Source: an uncultured Lachnospiraceae bacterium
Lineage (GTDB): Bacteria > Bacillota > Clostridia > Lachnospirales > Lachnospiraceae
Direction of reading: 5' to 3'
Length of the DNA stretch: 64,000 nucleotides
NCBI GenBank assembly: GCA_947571775.1
Contig: CANOZK010000002.1
Coordinates: 1-64,000, forward strand
Numbering within the stretch: the stretch's first letter is position 1; every line of letters starts with the position of its first letter. Below the pieces are notes generated by a model. It made no database searches and was not told the DNA's origin. It worked only from the letters and a program-made list of their open reading frames with translations. The translations under genes were made by a program, and so were the position numbers. Shown here piece by piece: positions 7,511 through 18,000 of the stretch.

Positions 7511-8877
7511 TGGGCAGAAGAAAAGTTTTGGAGAAACGGCTGCAACGGCTGCAAAGTAAGCTGAGCAGCTTGCGAGGAAAGTTAAAGGCCACCCAGGACG
7601 TGGAGGAAGCGCGCGCCCTGGCCGCACAAATCGAAACATTCAATGAATATATTCAGGAAGCGCAGGAGGAATTGGAAGGGCTGGAGCAGCCAGACAATTC
7701 AAACGAACCGGAAGGGGGCGACCCGCGAAATCCTCCGGGAAGTGAATCACAGCCAGGTGCGCCCGATCCAAATACCCCCGATCCGGATCCCGCCAGTCGG
7801 GGGATGCAGCCACAGACGCTTCCCGGCGTTTCTATCGATTACCTGGCCACCTTTGGGCAGAGACAGGGCGGACAGCAGCGCGGGACAAATATCCTGGATT
7901 CTATGGAGTACCGGGAAGCTTTTGCCGCTTATGTGCGCAGCGGGGACTGTCTGCGGCTGGATGCCCTGGCAGAGAAAAGGGCAGATGAGATGCTGATGAC
8001 CCCGGATGTTGGGAAAATCATCCCCAACACCATTATGAATGAGTTTATCAAAGAACTGAAAGTATATGGGAACCTTTATAACCGTGTACGCAAGTTAAAC
8101 GTCAAAGGCGGTGTGGAGTTCCCCATCCAGGAGCTGGTGCCCACCGTCAGCTGGATTACCGAATCCACGGTATCGGATACTCAGAAAGCGCCAGAGTTAA
8201 AAACTTCTGTGAGTTTCGGGTATCACATCTGCGAAGCGCGGATGTCTCAGTCCCTGCTCTCCCAGGTGGTGACGCTGGCCGTTCTGGAACAGGAAATTGC
8301 CCGACTGCTGGCGGAAGCCTTTGTCAAAGAGTTTGACCGCATCATCATCCATGGAACCGGAACCGGGCAGCCGCTGGGTATCCTGAATGATAAACGGATA
8401 CCAGGGTGGCAAAAAATCAGTTTTACCGAGGAAGAAATGCTCAGATGGCAGACCTGGCGCAAAAAGCTGTTTGCTGCCGTGCCTTTGGCTTATCGTGGGC
8501 AGGGCATCCTGGTAATGACTCCTTCCACCTGGGAAAGCCATATCATGACGTTATCCGACGATGCGAACCGCCCGCTTTACCAGGAAACCTACAATCCGGC
8601 TACGGGAAAGCTGGAGTGCCGGTTTGCCGGGAAAGAAGTGGTTTTGGTGGAATCCGATATTCTGAAAGATTTTGATACTGCCACCGCGGGGGAGACGTGG
8701 GGCCTGCACCTGAAACCGACAGATTATGCCATCAACACCAACTTACAGATCGGCTTCAAACGCTGGTTCAATGACGACACCAACCGCTACGTCAACAAAG
8801 GCTTGTGTATCCTGGACGGAAAGCTTTTGGATACGCACGGCGTGTATATCCTGACCAAAGGGGGCAGCACATCCTGA
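7510..8877 (+). CDS. major capsid protein, HK97 fold
   Basis: A 455-residue capsid protein. Residues about 1-60 are a charged coiled coil, equivalent to the delta/scaffold domain that the protease removes. A Pro/Asp-rich linker (about 65-100) follows, then the HK97 fold with I-P-N-T-I-M-N-E-F, W-I-T-E-S-T-V-S-D and H-G-T-G-T-G-Q-P-L-G-I-L. The last is the usual P-domain signature of this family. ATG 7510 is set by GGAGGG six bases upstream and by the TAATG overlap; the longer open frame starting at 7270 is inside the protease gene and is not used. Confidence 0.93.
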   Translation: MGRRKVLEKRLQRLQSKLSSLRGKLKATQDVEEARALAAQIETFNEYIQEAQEELEGLEQPDNSNEPEGGDPRNPPGSESQPGAPDPNTPDPDPASRGMQPQTLPGVSIDYLATFGQRQGGQQRGTNILDSMEYREAFAAYVRSGDCLRLDALAEKRADEMLMTPDVGKIIPNTIMNEFIKELKVYGNLYNRVRKLNVKGGVEFPIQELVPTVSWITESTVSDTQKAPELKTSVSFGYHICEARMSQSLLSQVVTLAVLEQEIARLLAEAFVKEFDRIIIHGTGTGQPLGILNDKRIPGWQKISFTEEEMLRWQTWRKKLFAAVPLAYRGQGILVMTPSTWESHIMTLSDDANRPLYQETYNPATGKLECRFAGKEVVLVESDILKDFDTATAGETWGLHLKPTDYAINTNLQIGFKRWFNDDTNRYVNKGLCILDGKLLDTHGVYILTKGGSTS

Positions 8878-8889
8878 AAGGAGTGACAT

Positions 8890-9210
8890 ATGGCGGCAGA
8901 AAAATTCCTGGAACCGGTCAAAAACGCGCTGGGGATAACCGGGGATTACCAAGATGAAACCATCTGGGGATACATCCAGGAGGTTGTAGACTATCTGGAA
9001 GATGCGGGGGTAGGGGCTTCCTGCATCACCCCTGGGATTGTGGCTAGGGGCGTATCGGACCTTTGGAACTATGCTTCTGGGGACGCCCGCTTTTCCGTGT
9101 ATTTTATGCAGCGGGCGATCCAACTGGCCTATAAAAGCCGCCTGGACAATGACAGCGGTTTTGCACCAGGCAAATCGAAAGCAGAGAGTTCCATAAGCAG
9201 AGAGGGGTAA
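8890..9210 (+). CDS. head-tail connector, gp6-like
   Basis: A 106-residue mostly helical protein of the type that forms the adaptor ring under the portal. Visible features are a first helix with F-L-E-P-V-K-N-A-L, then D-E-T-I-W-G-Y-I-Q-E-V-V-D-Y-L and the D-L-W-N-Y-A-S-G-D-A-R-F-S element. AAAGGAGTGACAT precedes ATG 8890. Its position directly after the capsid gene supports the call. It could equally be labelled a Phage_connect_1 family protein. Confidence 0.75.
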   Translation: MAAEKFLEPVKNALGITGDYQDETIWGYIQEVVDYLEDAGVGASCITPGIVARGVSDLWNYASGDARFSVYFMQRAIQLAYKSRLDNDSGFAPGKSKAESSISREG

Positions 9211-9214
9211 GCGT

Positions 9215-9568
9215 ATGACTGGATTCAAACCGGCCCTCCCCTACACCACGCCGCTGATGCTTTTGGTTCCCCAATATCACACTGTGAAAGGCGTGCTGGT
9301 AAAATCCTACCTGGAAATATCGAAGGGAATCCGTTTCAACGGCAGCTTTCGGACTTATGGGGGCACGGAAGCCGAGAAAAACGGCGTATACAGTGTGTTG
9401 GACACCGCCAGCATCGAAACCTGGTATCGCCCGGATATTCAGGGGGAATGCCGGGTGGTTCTGGTGCAGACCGGGGCCGTCTATGAAGTGATCGGGGAAC
9501 CGGAAAATGTCCATATGCGGAACCAGTACTTAAAATTCAAAGTACAGCGGGTGAAAGGGGGTGTATAA
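9215..9568 (+). CDS. head closure / head-tail joining protein
   Basis: A 117-residue beta-rich protein with F-N-G-S-F-R-T-Y-G-G-T-E and W-Y-R-P-D-I features typical of phage head-tail adaptors (gp10/SPP1 gp16-like stopper). It probably closes the connector after packaging. ATG 9215 follows GAGGGG by a few bases, directly after the connector stop. The call rests mostly on size, beta pattern and order of genes. Confidence 0.65.
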   Translation: MTGFKPALPYTTPLMLLVPQYHTVKGVLVKSYLEISKGIRFNGSFRTYGGTEAEKNGVYSVLDTASIETWYRPDIQGECRVVLVQTGAVYEVIGEPENVHMRNQYLKFKVQRVKGGV

Positions 9569-9569
9569 G

Positions 9570-10043
9570 GTGAGAAAGAGTACCGTAAAAAATTCTATGT
9601 GGCTGGACACTTCTGGATTTGCGGACTTGCTGGAAGATCTGGATCGGATGGGCGCGGATATAAAAAGCATCACGGAGCAGGCCCTGATAAAAACGGCGGA
9701 AAAGATACAAGAAGACGTAGACAAGGCCATGCAAGACAGAAACCTTCCGGCAAAAGGGAAATATGCAACAGGCAGGACAAAAAAGACAATCCTGAAAAAT
9801 CAACAAGTCACCTGGGAGGGAGACATTGCCCGCATACCTGTGGGGTTTGATGAGACAAAGCCGGGGGCCAGCTTTTTTCTGATCAATGGTGTATGGCATA
9901 TCGACGGTACATCTAAAATGAAACCAAACTGGGAGCTGGATCGGATTTTTCGGAAAGGAAGGTATATGAGTATCCGAAAAAAAGAGATGGCGCAGTTTTT
10001 TCAGAATGAACTAAATCGGCGCACAGGGAAGGGATTTAGCTGA
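9570..10043 (+). CDS. HK97 gp10-like tail component
   Basis: A 157-residue protein with the pattern of HK97-gp10-like neck or tail proteins. An N-terminal helix around L-L-E-D-L-D-R-M-G is followed by a long amphipathic helix (I-T-E-Q-A-L-I-K-T-A-E-K) and a Gly/Lys segment G-K-Y-A-T-G-R-T. I chose GTG at 9570 because AGGGGGTG lies about 8 bases before it; GTG at 9561 lies within that site. The stop and the next start overlap (TGATGG). Confidence 0.72.
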   Translation: MRKSTVKNSMWLDTSGFADLLEDLDRMGADIKSITEQALIKTAEKIQEDVDKAMQDRNLPAKGKYATGRTKKTILKNQQVTWEGDIARIPVGFDETKPGASFFLINGVWHIDGTSKMKPNWELDRIFRKGRYMSIRKKEMAQFFQNELNRRTGKGFS

Positions 10044-10402
10044 TGGAAGAAAAATTAGTTGCGGTTTTGGAATCGTTTGGGTATCCGGTTTGGCGCCAGG
10101 GCAGCCCGGCAGAAGACGAAACATACCCCAACGATTTTTTTACCTTCTGGAACGCGGATTCCTGTGACACTTCCCGGTATGATGGGAAGACCTGCGGGAT
10201 TAGGTGGGAGTTTGACGTCAATTTTTACTCCAATGACCCGGCGCGCACCTATTCCATTTTGGAATCCGCCAGGAAGGAACTGAAAAAACAGGGCTTTGTC
10301 ATCTCCGGCAAGGGGTATGACGTGCCCAGCGATGTGATTACACACACCGGCCGGGGGATGTGTGTGGAATACTTGGAATTTAACCAGAAAGGGGAATTGT
10401 GA
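10043..10402 (+). CDS. tail terminator / tail completion protein
   Basis: A 119-residue alpha/beta protein between the gp10-like gene and the major tail protein, where tail terminators are encoded. It starts with a helix (E-E-K-L-V-A-V-L-E-S-F-G-Y-P-V) and continues with Y-P-N-D-F-F-T-F-W and W-E-F-D-V-N-F-Y-S strands, like DUF3168 and minor capsid proteins of that position. GGAAGGGATTT precedes ATG 10043. Function is inferred from order and fold pattern. Confidence 0.62.
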   Translation: MEEKLVAVLESFGYPVWRQGSPAEDETYPNDFFTFWNADSCDTSRYDGKTCGIRWEFDVNFYSNDPARTYSILESARKELKKQGFVISGKGYDVPSDVITHTGRGMCVEYLEFNQKGEL

Positions 10403-11085
10403 TGGAAGACAAACTTTATCGGGATTACCGGGGTATCCGCGGGCTGATGGCAGCAAAGATTTTAAAGGATACGGACGGGGTTTACGAATGTGAGGAGCCG
10501 TTTTGGATTGCAGGGGCTTCCACCCTGACCAAAGAGACGGCGACCTCCGCCGCAACCAAATATTACGACAACGTGCCCGCGATTATCGTATCCGCGGCAG
10601 GCTCCGACACGGTAGGCATCGATACCAGCGCCATTGACGAAGCGGTGGTGGCCAAACTGACTGGGCAGGACTATTTTGACGAACACGGGATGCTGGTGGA
10701 AGGGGAACCCTCCAACGATTATTACGCATTTGGCTATATCACGGAGAAGACCGACGGCACGGAAGTGTTCGTGTGGCGCAGCAAAGGGCAGTTCTCCCCG
10801 CCAAACAGCACCCACGCCACCAAGAATGAAGGCACAGAATCTAACGGGCAGACGATTACCTTTACCGGGATTAGCACAACTGGGAGAAGCAAGGCGACCG
10901 GGAAACCTTTCCGGGCCGTTATCGTAGACCAATCCATCAACAAATGGGACGAAGAGGAGTTTTTTGCCCAGGTGCAGACGCCGGATACCATCCTGGAGAA
11001 AGCCCAGTCAGGGGCCGAAACACAGAGCGCGGGCGTTGTGGGCGAGAGCATCGTCGGACAGGCGGTAGCCGGACAGGAGAGGTAA
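10402..11085 (+). CDS. major tail protein, phi13/TP901-1 type
   Basis: A 227-residue tube protein. The N-terminal Y-R-D-Y-R-G-I-R-G-L-M-A-A-K and central Y-Y-A-F-G-Y-I-T-E-K with W-R-S-K-G-Q-F are typical of phi13-family major tail proteins. Many copies would stack into the tail tube around the tape measure. ATG 10402 overlaps the stop of the tail terminator gene. The last 30 residues, rich in Gln/Ser/Gly, look flexible. Confidence 0.88.
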   Translation: MEDKLYRDYRGIRGLMAAKILKDTDGVYECEEPFWIAGASTLTKETATSAATKYYDNVPAIIVSAAGSDTVGIDTSAIDEAVVAKLTGQDYFDEHGMLVEGEPSNDYYAFGYITEKTDGTEVFVWRSKGQFSPPNSTHATKNEGTESNGQTITFTGISTTGRSKATGKPFRAVIVDQSINKWDEEEFFAQVQTPDTILEKAQSGAETQSAGVVGESIVGQAVAGQER

Positions 11086-11091
11086 TGCAAC

Positions 11092-11412
11092 ATGGAAGAT
11101 TTACAAGTATGGAAGAATGGGGATCGGATTACCGCGGAACGACTGAACCGGATGCAGGAGCTGGCGGCGAAAGCGCAGGATGCCGCCCAAAACGCACAAT
11201 TGGACAAGCAAATCCAGGAGCTGCGGCTTTTGTGTGACGAACAGGGAAAACTGTGGGGAGCGGCTATCCGATCCGCGCAAGGGGAGGATTTTACCATCCC
11301 AGCCGTGAGGCTGACTTTTACGCCGATTACGTTTGCCCCAACCACTTTCCCCCCGATTACATTTGCGTCGGTGGATGTGAAGGAAGAGGAAGAACCAGAA
11401 AGCCAAGGCTAA
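11092..11412 (+). CDS. small tail-module protein with Thr/Pro/Phe repeat
   Basis: A 106-residue protein without a recognised family. Residues 1-55 are helical and polar (W-K-N-G-D-R-I-T-A-E-R-L-N at the start). Residues about 73-92 hold three short repeats of the pattern T-P-I-T-F-A / P-T-T-F-P / P-I-T-F-A, and the tail is acidic. It sits between the major tail protein and the chaperone gene, with 6 bases upstream spacing, so it is likely made with the tail proteins. It might be a minor tail or capsid decoration protein. Confidence 0.55.
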   Translation: MEDLQVWKNGDRITAERLNRMQELAAKAQDAAQNAQLDKQIQELRLLCDEQGKLWGAAIRSAQGEDFTIPAVRLTFTPITFAPTTFPPITFASVDVKEEEEPESQG

Positions 11413-11478
11413 CGGGATGCCTGCGGCAAGGAAAACCGCAGGCATCATGAGAACTGAATAAAAATGGAGGAATCGAGC

Positions 11479-11832
11479 ATGAGATTAATCTTGAATGTAT
11501 ACACGAATGAAACTTTTTCAGAAGTAAAGCGGGTGTGCGAGGCGGAGCGCGTCCGCATTCCTTACCGAGTGGGTATCTATGTGGCCCAGACGCTAGACCA
11601 AGTGGACGACATCACCGATGAAAAACAGATTTTAAAGGTGGTAACCAGTTCCACAGCCCAGATTACAAAAGTGATAAAAGCGACCTTCAAAGTAAGCGAG
11701 GCCGAGCTGGAATGTGTGGACATTGGGGAAATGTACGATGTGGCGATGGATCTGTACCGATACGCCATAGAAAAATTTAGTTCCCTCAAAGGGGATAACA
11801 GCCCAAATGTGGGGGCTGCGGCAGGGATTTAA
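11479..11832 (+). CDS. tail assembly chaperone, gpG-like short form
   Basis: A 117-residue protein in the gpG position between the tube and tape-measure genes. ATG 11479 is set by GGAGG nine bases upstream; the ATG at 11464 overlaps that site. The final codons carry a -1 slippery heptamer C CCA AAT at 11802-11808, then a strong stem-loop whose loop contains this gene's TAA stop. It is therefore also the first part of a longer gpGT fusion. Such chaperones coat the tape measure while the tail polymerises. Confidence 0.85.
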   Translation: MRLILNVYTNETFSEVKRVCEAERVRIPYRVGIYVAQTLDQVDDITDEKQILKVVTSSTAQITKVIKATFKVSEAELECVDIGEMYDVAMDLYRYAIEKFSSLKGDNSPNVGAAAGI

Positions 11833-11847
11833 CCCTGTTGCAGTCCC
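11802..11847 (+). promoter_or_regulatory. programmed -1 ribosomal frameshift signal
   Basis: The heptamer C CCA AAT (11802-11808) fits X XXY YYZ in the gpG reading frame. It is followed by a 15-bp stem with three G.T pairs: 11812-11826 pairs with 11833-11847, loop ATTTAA. The spacer is 3 bases, or longer if the base of the stem melts. Slippage here joins the gpG frame to the open -1 frame that ends at 12038. Confidence 0.75.
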
Positions 11848-12038
11848 TTTTCCGTATCAATCACATTTTATGCACGACCTACCCAGGGCTGGACCCGATC
11901 CGTCTGTTGGATCAGCCCTGGGAGGACGTATTTGACCTGGCAAACGGCCTGATGGACTACCGAAACCAGGAAAAGAAAGAAACCACGCCGGACGGGAAGG
12001 AAATCATCCTCCGCCCGGCGGACGACAGTTGGTTTTAA
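11808..12038 (+). CDS. gpT-like extension, made as gpG-T fusion by -1 frameshift
   Basis: This frame has no convincing ribosome site of its own. The previous stop in this frame is the TAA at 11796, so it is open from just before the slippery site. Translation from the gpG start with a shift at 11808 gives a fusion of about 186 residues. The extension contains Y-P-G-L-D-P-I-R-L-L-D-Q-P-W-E-D-V-F-D-L, with the W-x-D/E-V and L pattern typical of second-half tail chaperones. It ends 21 bases before the tape-measure start, as expected for gpT-like parts. Confidence 0.8.
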   Translation, partial: CGGCGRDLTLLQSLFRINHILCTTYPGLDPIRLLDQPWEDVFDLANGLMDYRNQEKKETTPDGKEIILRPADDSWF

Positions 12039-12059
12039 GACGAAGGCAGGTGAGGGGAA

Positions 12060-15000
12060 ATGTCCGGCAAGTACGAAAGCACCGCAAAGATGGGGATGGA
12101 CATTACAGACCTAAAAGCGGGGATACAGGAAGCCAGAAGGCAGATCAAGCTGATCAACTCGGAGTTTGAAAAATCCACCGCAGGTATGGAGAAATGGTCC
12201 GACAACGCGGACGGACTCAGCGCAAAAATCAAACAGCTTGGCGGTACGCTGACGCAGCAGGAAAAAATCCTCAAAAGCCTGCAAGACCAATATAAGCAAG
12301 TGGCCGAAAAGCAGGGGGAAGGGAGCCGGGCTGCCCAGGAACTGCTGATCAAAATCAACAAACAGGAAGCGGCCATTCGGAAAACGCAGGCCGGCATCCA
12401 GAAATATACCGGCCAGCTGGAGCAGTTGGGGAAAAGCGCGGGGGACGCCGCCAGCTCCATGAAGGATTCCGAAAAAGCGGCCGGGGGACTCTCCGGCGCT
12501 CTGGGAAATGTAGGAAAGTCCGCCAGCGGCCTGGATAATGTAAAAAGCGCTGCTTCCGCCGTTGGGGGAAAATTAAAGGATTTGACACAGGCAGCGGGCG
12601 GGCAACTGCTCTCCGGCTTAAAAAACCTGGCCTCTGTGGCTTCTGGCGCGCTGAAAAAAGGATTCTCTGCGGCCGGAAATGCAGCATCGGGAGTTTTAAA
12701 AGGCGGGCTGTCTGCGGCGAAAACGGCGGCGGGGGCGTTAAAAACCGGGTTTTCCACAGCGAAAACGGCCGCAGGAGCGTTAAAAGATGGGTTAAGTAAA
12801 GTTGCCGGCATCGCTACTGGCGCGTTAAAGGCAGGGTTTTCCGCAGCGAAAAGCGCCGCTTCTGCTTTGAAAAATGGTTTAAGCAAAGTCGCCAGTGTCG
12901 CCGCAGGAGCGCTCAAAGCAGGATTTTCTGCGGCTAAGACAGCAGCAGGAGCACTCAAAGACGGCCTGAGCAAAGTTGCCAGTGTCGCCGCAGGAGCGCT
13001 CAAAGCAGGATTTTCTGCGGCTAAGACAGCGGCAGGAGCACTCAAAGACGGCCTGAGCAAAATCGCCAGTGTCGCCACTGGAGCCTTAAAAGCGGGCTTT
13101 TCTGCGGCAAAAACGGCCGCCGGCACCTTGAAAGACGGTCTGAGTAAAGTCGCCAGTGTTGCTACTGGAGCCTTAAAAGCGGGCTTTTCCGCGGCGAAAA
13201 CGGCGGCCAGCGCCTTGAAGGACGGTCTAAGCAAAGTCGCCAGCGTGGCAACAGGAGCGTTAAAAGCAGGATTTTCCGCAGCCAAGACGGCCGCCAGTGC
13301 CCTGAAAAATGGACTCTCCAGCGTTGCCAACGTGACCGCAGGGGCGTTAAAGACGGGCTTTTCTATGGCGAAAACGGCGGCCGGGACCCTCAAAACCGCT
13401 CTGGTAAGCGTAGGCGACGCCGCCCGCGGGGCTTTGCAAAAAGGGCTTTCCACAGCAGCATCTACCGCCGGGGTTTTGGAGAACGCCTTAAAAAGTGTGG
13501 CGAGTGCAGCGGCTAAGATGGCCGCAGGCGTGGCAGCGGCGGGGATAGCTGCTGGGGCTGCGATTGCAGGCGCTGCGGCAAAAGCCAACGAATATACCAA
13601 CGTATACGCAGATTTTGAAGACGCTATGTTACAAGTAGCGGCCACGATGGGCATTACCCAGGAGGAGATCGCTGCCGGCAGCGACGCTTATGAAAAGCTG
13701 ACGAATGCCGCCAAGGAGGCGGGCGCCTCCACCCGGTATTCCGCATCGGAAGCAGGGGAGGCATTGAACTACCTGGCCCTTGCCGGGTACGATGCAGAAA
13801 AAGCCGTGGAGACGCTTCCGAAAGTGCTGGATCTGGCCGCTGCCGGCGGGATGGATCTGGCCACGGCTTCTGACCTGGTAACAGATGCCATGTCCGCCCT
13901 CCAGATGGAAACGGAAGAACTGGACGTGTTTGTCAACCAAATGGCGCGGACGGCCCAAAAGTCGAATACCAGCGTCCAGCAGCTTGGGGAGGCTATCCTT
14001 GTGTGCGCAGGCACGGCGACTTCCACCGGGCAGGAGGTTACGACACTGAACACCGCCCTTGGTATACTGGCCGATAACGGCATCAAAGGCGCGGAGGGCG
14101 GTACAAAATTAAGAAACGTCCTGCTTTCCCTTTCTGCCCCCACCGATGAGGCTGCCAAGCTGCTCCAGACGCTGGGGGTATCCGTCTATGATGCCGAGGG
14201 GACGATGCGGCAGCTTGGGGAGATTACGGCAGATCTGGATAGAAGTCTGGGAAAACTGACCCAGGAAGGGCGCACCAACGCCATCAACACCATTTTCAAC
14301 AAGACAGATCTGAATGCGGTCAATGCCCTGCTTGCGTCCACTTCCGGGCGCTTTAGCGAACTTTCCGGGCAGATCGCAGACTGTGCCGGGGCCGCGTCGG
14401 ATATGGCCGGCACAATGGAGGCCGGGCTGGCTGGTACGGCCCGTTCGTTCCGTTCGGCTATGGAAGGGATGCAGATTGAAGTCGGATCCATTTTCGCCGA
14501 GCTGAAACAGTCCCTTATGTCCGATGCAACGGAAGTTATCCGCAGGTTTACCAAAGATTTACAGGAAGCGGGCGGTGAATGGGGAAAAATCAGCGAGGCC
14601 GTCGGCCGTGCGATTTCCCAGGCGGTCACATTGGTGGGAAGCTATCTGCCGCAGGCTGCCAAGATGGGGATGCTGGTGCTGAAAACGCTTGGAGCGGCAT
14701 TGATGGACAACCTGGATACCCTGGCAGAGGCGGGGGCTTCTGTCGTCCTAACACTGCTGGGCGGCGTGGTTTCTGCAATCCCGGCTTTGATTGAGGCATC
14801 CGCGCGGATCTTGAAAACTTTCCTGGAAACCCTTTTTGCCAACCGGGGAGAAATCCTGGATACAGGCGTGCAGATGGCCAGTTCCCTGGCGGATGGATTC
14901 CGAACCTATTTCCCGCAGATAATCCAGACAGCGGGCCAGATGATTCCTTTGATGGTTTCTGCCATAGCCAGCAAACTTCCAAAACTTTCACAGACAGCGA

Positions 15001-18000
15001 AAGGTATCGCTGTGACAATTATGGATGGCGTCGTCCGTTATCTGCCCATGATACGGGATGCCGCCGTCCAGGTAGTACAGGCTCTGTTTGAGACTTTATC
15101 CAAGAATCTGCCCCGTCTGATGGAAATTGGAAAGACGGCTATGGAGTCCCTTATAATGGGGATATTTGCGCAGAAGGGCCAGCTTTTAGACGCCGCATCA
15201 CAGATAGGAAAGATGCTGCTGGACGCAGTTACTGCATATTTGCCGCAGATGAAAAGCATTGGAACTTCCTTGCTGCGTTCTTTGGCAGACGGGATAAGCG
15301 GTCAGTTTCCGCGGCTTACAGATACCACTGTACAGATCGCGGACGCCCTGTTGGATCTGTTTCTCTCTGGTCTGCCCCAGTTTGTGGAAGCCGGCGCCGG
15401 GATACTTATGGCCCTGATGGAAGGGATTGGGCAGCATCTGCCGTCTTTGGCAGAAAAAGCTGTGCAGGCAGTGGGAATATTCCTGGAAACTCTGGCCGGG
15501 CTGCTCCCGCAAATCATTGAGGCCGGAGCCGCCATCCTTGGCGCGTTATTAGACGGCATAATGGGAGGACTTCCTCAGCTAGTAGATGCAGCGGTTTCAA
15601 TCATAGAGACGCTTTTTGACGCTCTGTTGTCCTATTTTCCACAGATACTGGAAACTGGTACAAAGCTGCTGGCCTCCCTCATCGATGGGATAACTGCGTA
15701 TTTGCCGAATGTTATCGATGCGGCGGCGCAAATCATAGGAACAATTGTGGACGCCCTGCTTTTGAACCTGCCGCGCCTGGTGGAAGCGGGATTTTTGCTG
15801 CTGGAAGCCTTAGTAGACGGGATATTGGAATATTTGCCACGCTTGGCAGATGCGACGGTTGCGGTTATCCCCGTGATTGTATCCACGATAGCAGAGGGCC
15901 TGCCCAAACTCTTAGAGGTGGGGAAAGGAATCCTTGATACGTTGGTAAAAGCCGTGGTGGCTGTCCTGCCTGTGCTGGCGGATGCGGCTGTGGAAATCAT
16001 TGGCACGCTTTTTGACGCGCTGATGCAAAACCTGCCGCAGATTCTGGAAGCCGGGATAAAGATACTCACGGCTCTGATTGGCGGGATTGTGGAATACCTG
16101 CCCCGTCTGATGGAAGCCGCTATTCAGATTATCGGGGCCATTTTAGACGCCATTATGCAGAACCTGCCGCAAATCATAGAGGCGGGTGTAATGCTTTTGT
16201 CCGCCCTGATTGATGGGCTGGTACAGTATCTGCCCCAACTGGTGGATGCGGCGATCCAGATTGGAAAAATCCTTTTGGATGCGATCTTGGATAATCTGCC
16301 CCAAATCATAAAAGCAGGCGTTTCCCTTCTGGAAGCGTTAATCAGCGGGATTGTCTCTGTTTTACCAGAATTGGTTGCGGCGGCGGTGCAGATTATCGAA
16401 GCAGTTTTAAATGCGATCCTGGACAACCTGCCGCAGATTATCGAAGCTGGGATTATGCTTTTGGAAGCCCTGATTGATGGGATTATAAAATGTCTGCCGC
16501 GTCTCATCGATGCGGCCATTCAGATATTTACGGCTCTAATCGATGCCTTTACCCGGAACCTGCCCCAGATTATCGCTGCGGGTGTGATGCTACTGAGCGC
16601 TCTCATTAACGGGATTGTTTCCGTTCTGCCAGCCCTGATTGACGCAGCGGTGCAAATCATAGAAGCTATCCTGGACGCAATTCTGGACAACCTGCCGCAA
16701 ATCATAGAGGCCGGCGTGATGCTTTTAAACGCCCTCATTAACGGGATTGTAGAGTATCTTCCGCAGTTGATTGACGCGGCGATTCAGATCATCGACGCAC
16801 TGTTAAACGCCATCCTGGCCAATTTGCCGCAGATTATCCAGGCGGGGATTATGCTGTTAAATGCCCTGATTGATGGGATTGTCAAATACCTGCCGCTTTT
16901 GATTGATGCGGCTATGCAGATTCTGGATGCTCTGCTGAATGCGATTTTGGATAACCTACCCCAGATTATCCAGGCCGGTATCCAGCTTTTGACCGCGCTA
17001 ATCAACGGCCTGATCAAGTATCTGCCCCGCCTGATTGATGCGGCATTCCAGATTATGGACGCATTGATGAACGCGCTTTTGGCCAATTTGCCGCAAATCA
17101 TTGAAGCGGGCGTGATGCTTTTGACTGCGTTGATCAATGGCCTGGTAAAATATCTTCCTTTATTGGTGGATGCCGCTGTCCAGATCATTACGGCCCTTAT
17201 CGGCGTCATTGTCCAGAACCTGCCCCAGATTATTGCAGCAGGGATGCAGATTTTAGGTTCGATTGTAAATGGAATCATGACCTGTCTGCCGATGCTGATT
17301 GACGCGGCGGTACAGATTATCACAGCTTTGGTGGGCGCCCTAATCCAATACCTGCCGCAGATTGTGTCTATGGGAATTTCCCTGATCACTTCCCTGATCA
17401 ACGGGATTGTGGCCTATCTGCCCCAGTTGATCGAGGTGGCCTGGCAGATTATAGAAACGCTGCTGACGGCTCTCGTAGAGAACCTGCCCCAACTGATCGC
17501 CGCAGGCGTTTCCCTGGTAAATGCTTTAATCGCAGGGGCAGCCGAACACCTGCCGCGCTTTCTTGAGCTGGCGGGACAGATTGTTGGAGAGTTTATCGGC
17601 GGGATATTGGCGGGGCTGCCGCAGTTTACGGCTTCCGGTTCCTCCATTGTAGCCGCCCTGGCGAATGGGATTGCCGCTTATTTCCCGATGTTAATGGAAG
17701 CCGCCGGGCAAATCGTCGGAAGTATCCTGACGATGCTTCTTTCTAGTATGCCCCAGATTATCCAGGCCGGATATGCGGTCATTACCTCTCTGGTCACCGG
17801 GATTGTCACCTATTTGCCGGCTATCGTAGAGGCGGCGGCGCAGCTGATGCTGGCTTTTGTGGCGGCGGTGGTAGAAAACCTGCCCCGGCTTTTGGAGGCC
17901 GGAAAGAACATGATCCGCACGATTGTGGATGCGATTGTCGCAGCCTTGCCGATGCTGTTGGATGCGGCCTGGCAGATCGTGGGGGCTTTGCTGGATACCA

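Noticed and set aside
11774..11780. A AAA TTT as the frameshift site of the tail chaperone
   Set aside because: It does not satisfy X XXY YYZ, and a -1 shift there would meet TAG at 11778 and TAA at 11796.
12035..13654. A 539-codon open frame on the minus strand
   Set aside because: It mirrors the Ala/Lys/Gly-rich repeats of the tape measure gene; its own product is low-complexity Ala/Pro and has no ribosome site. It is a composition effect.
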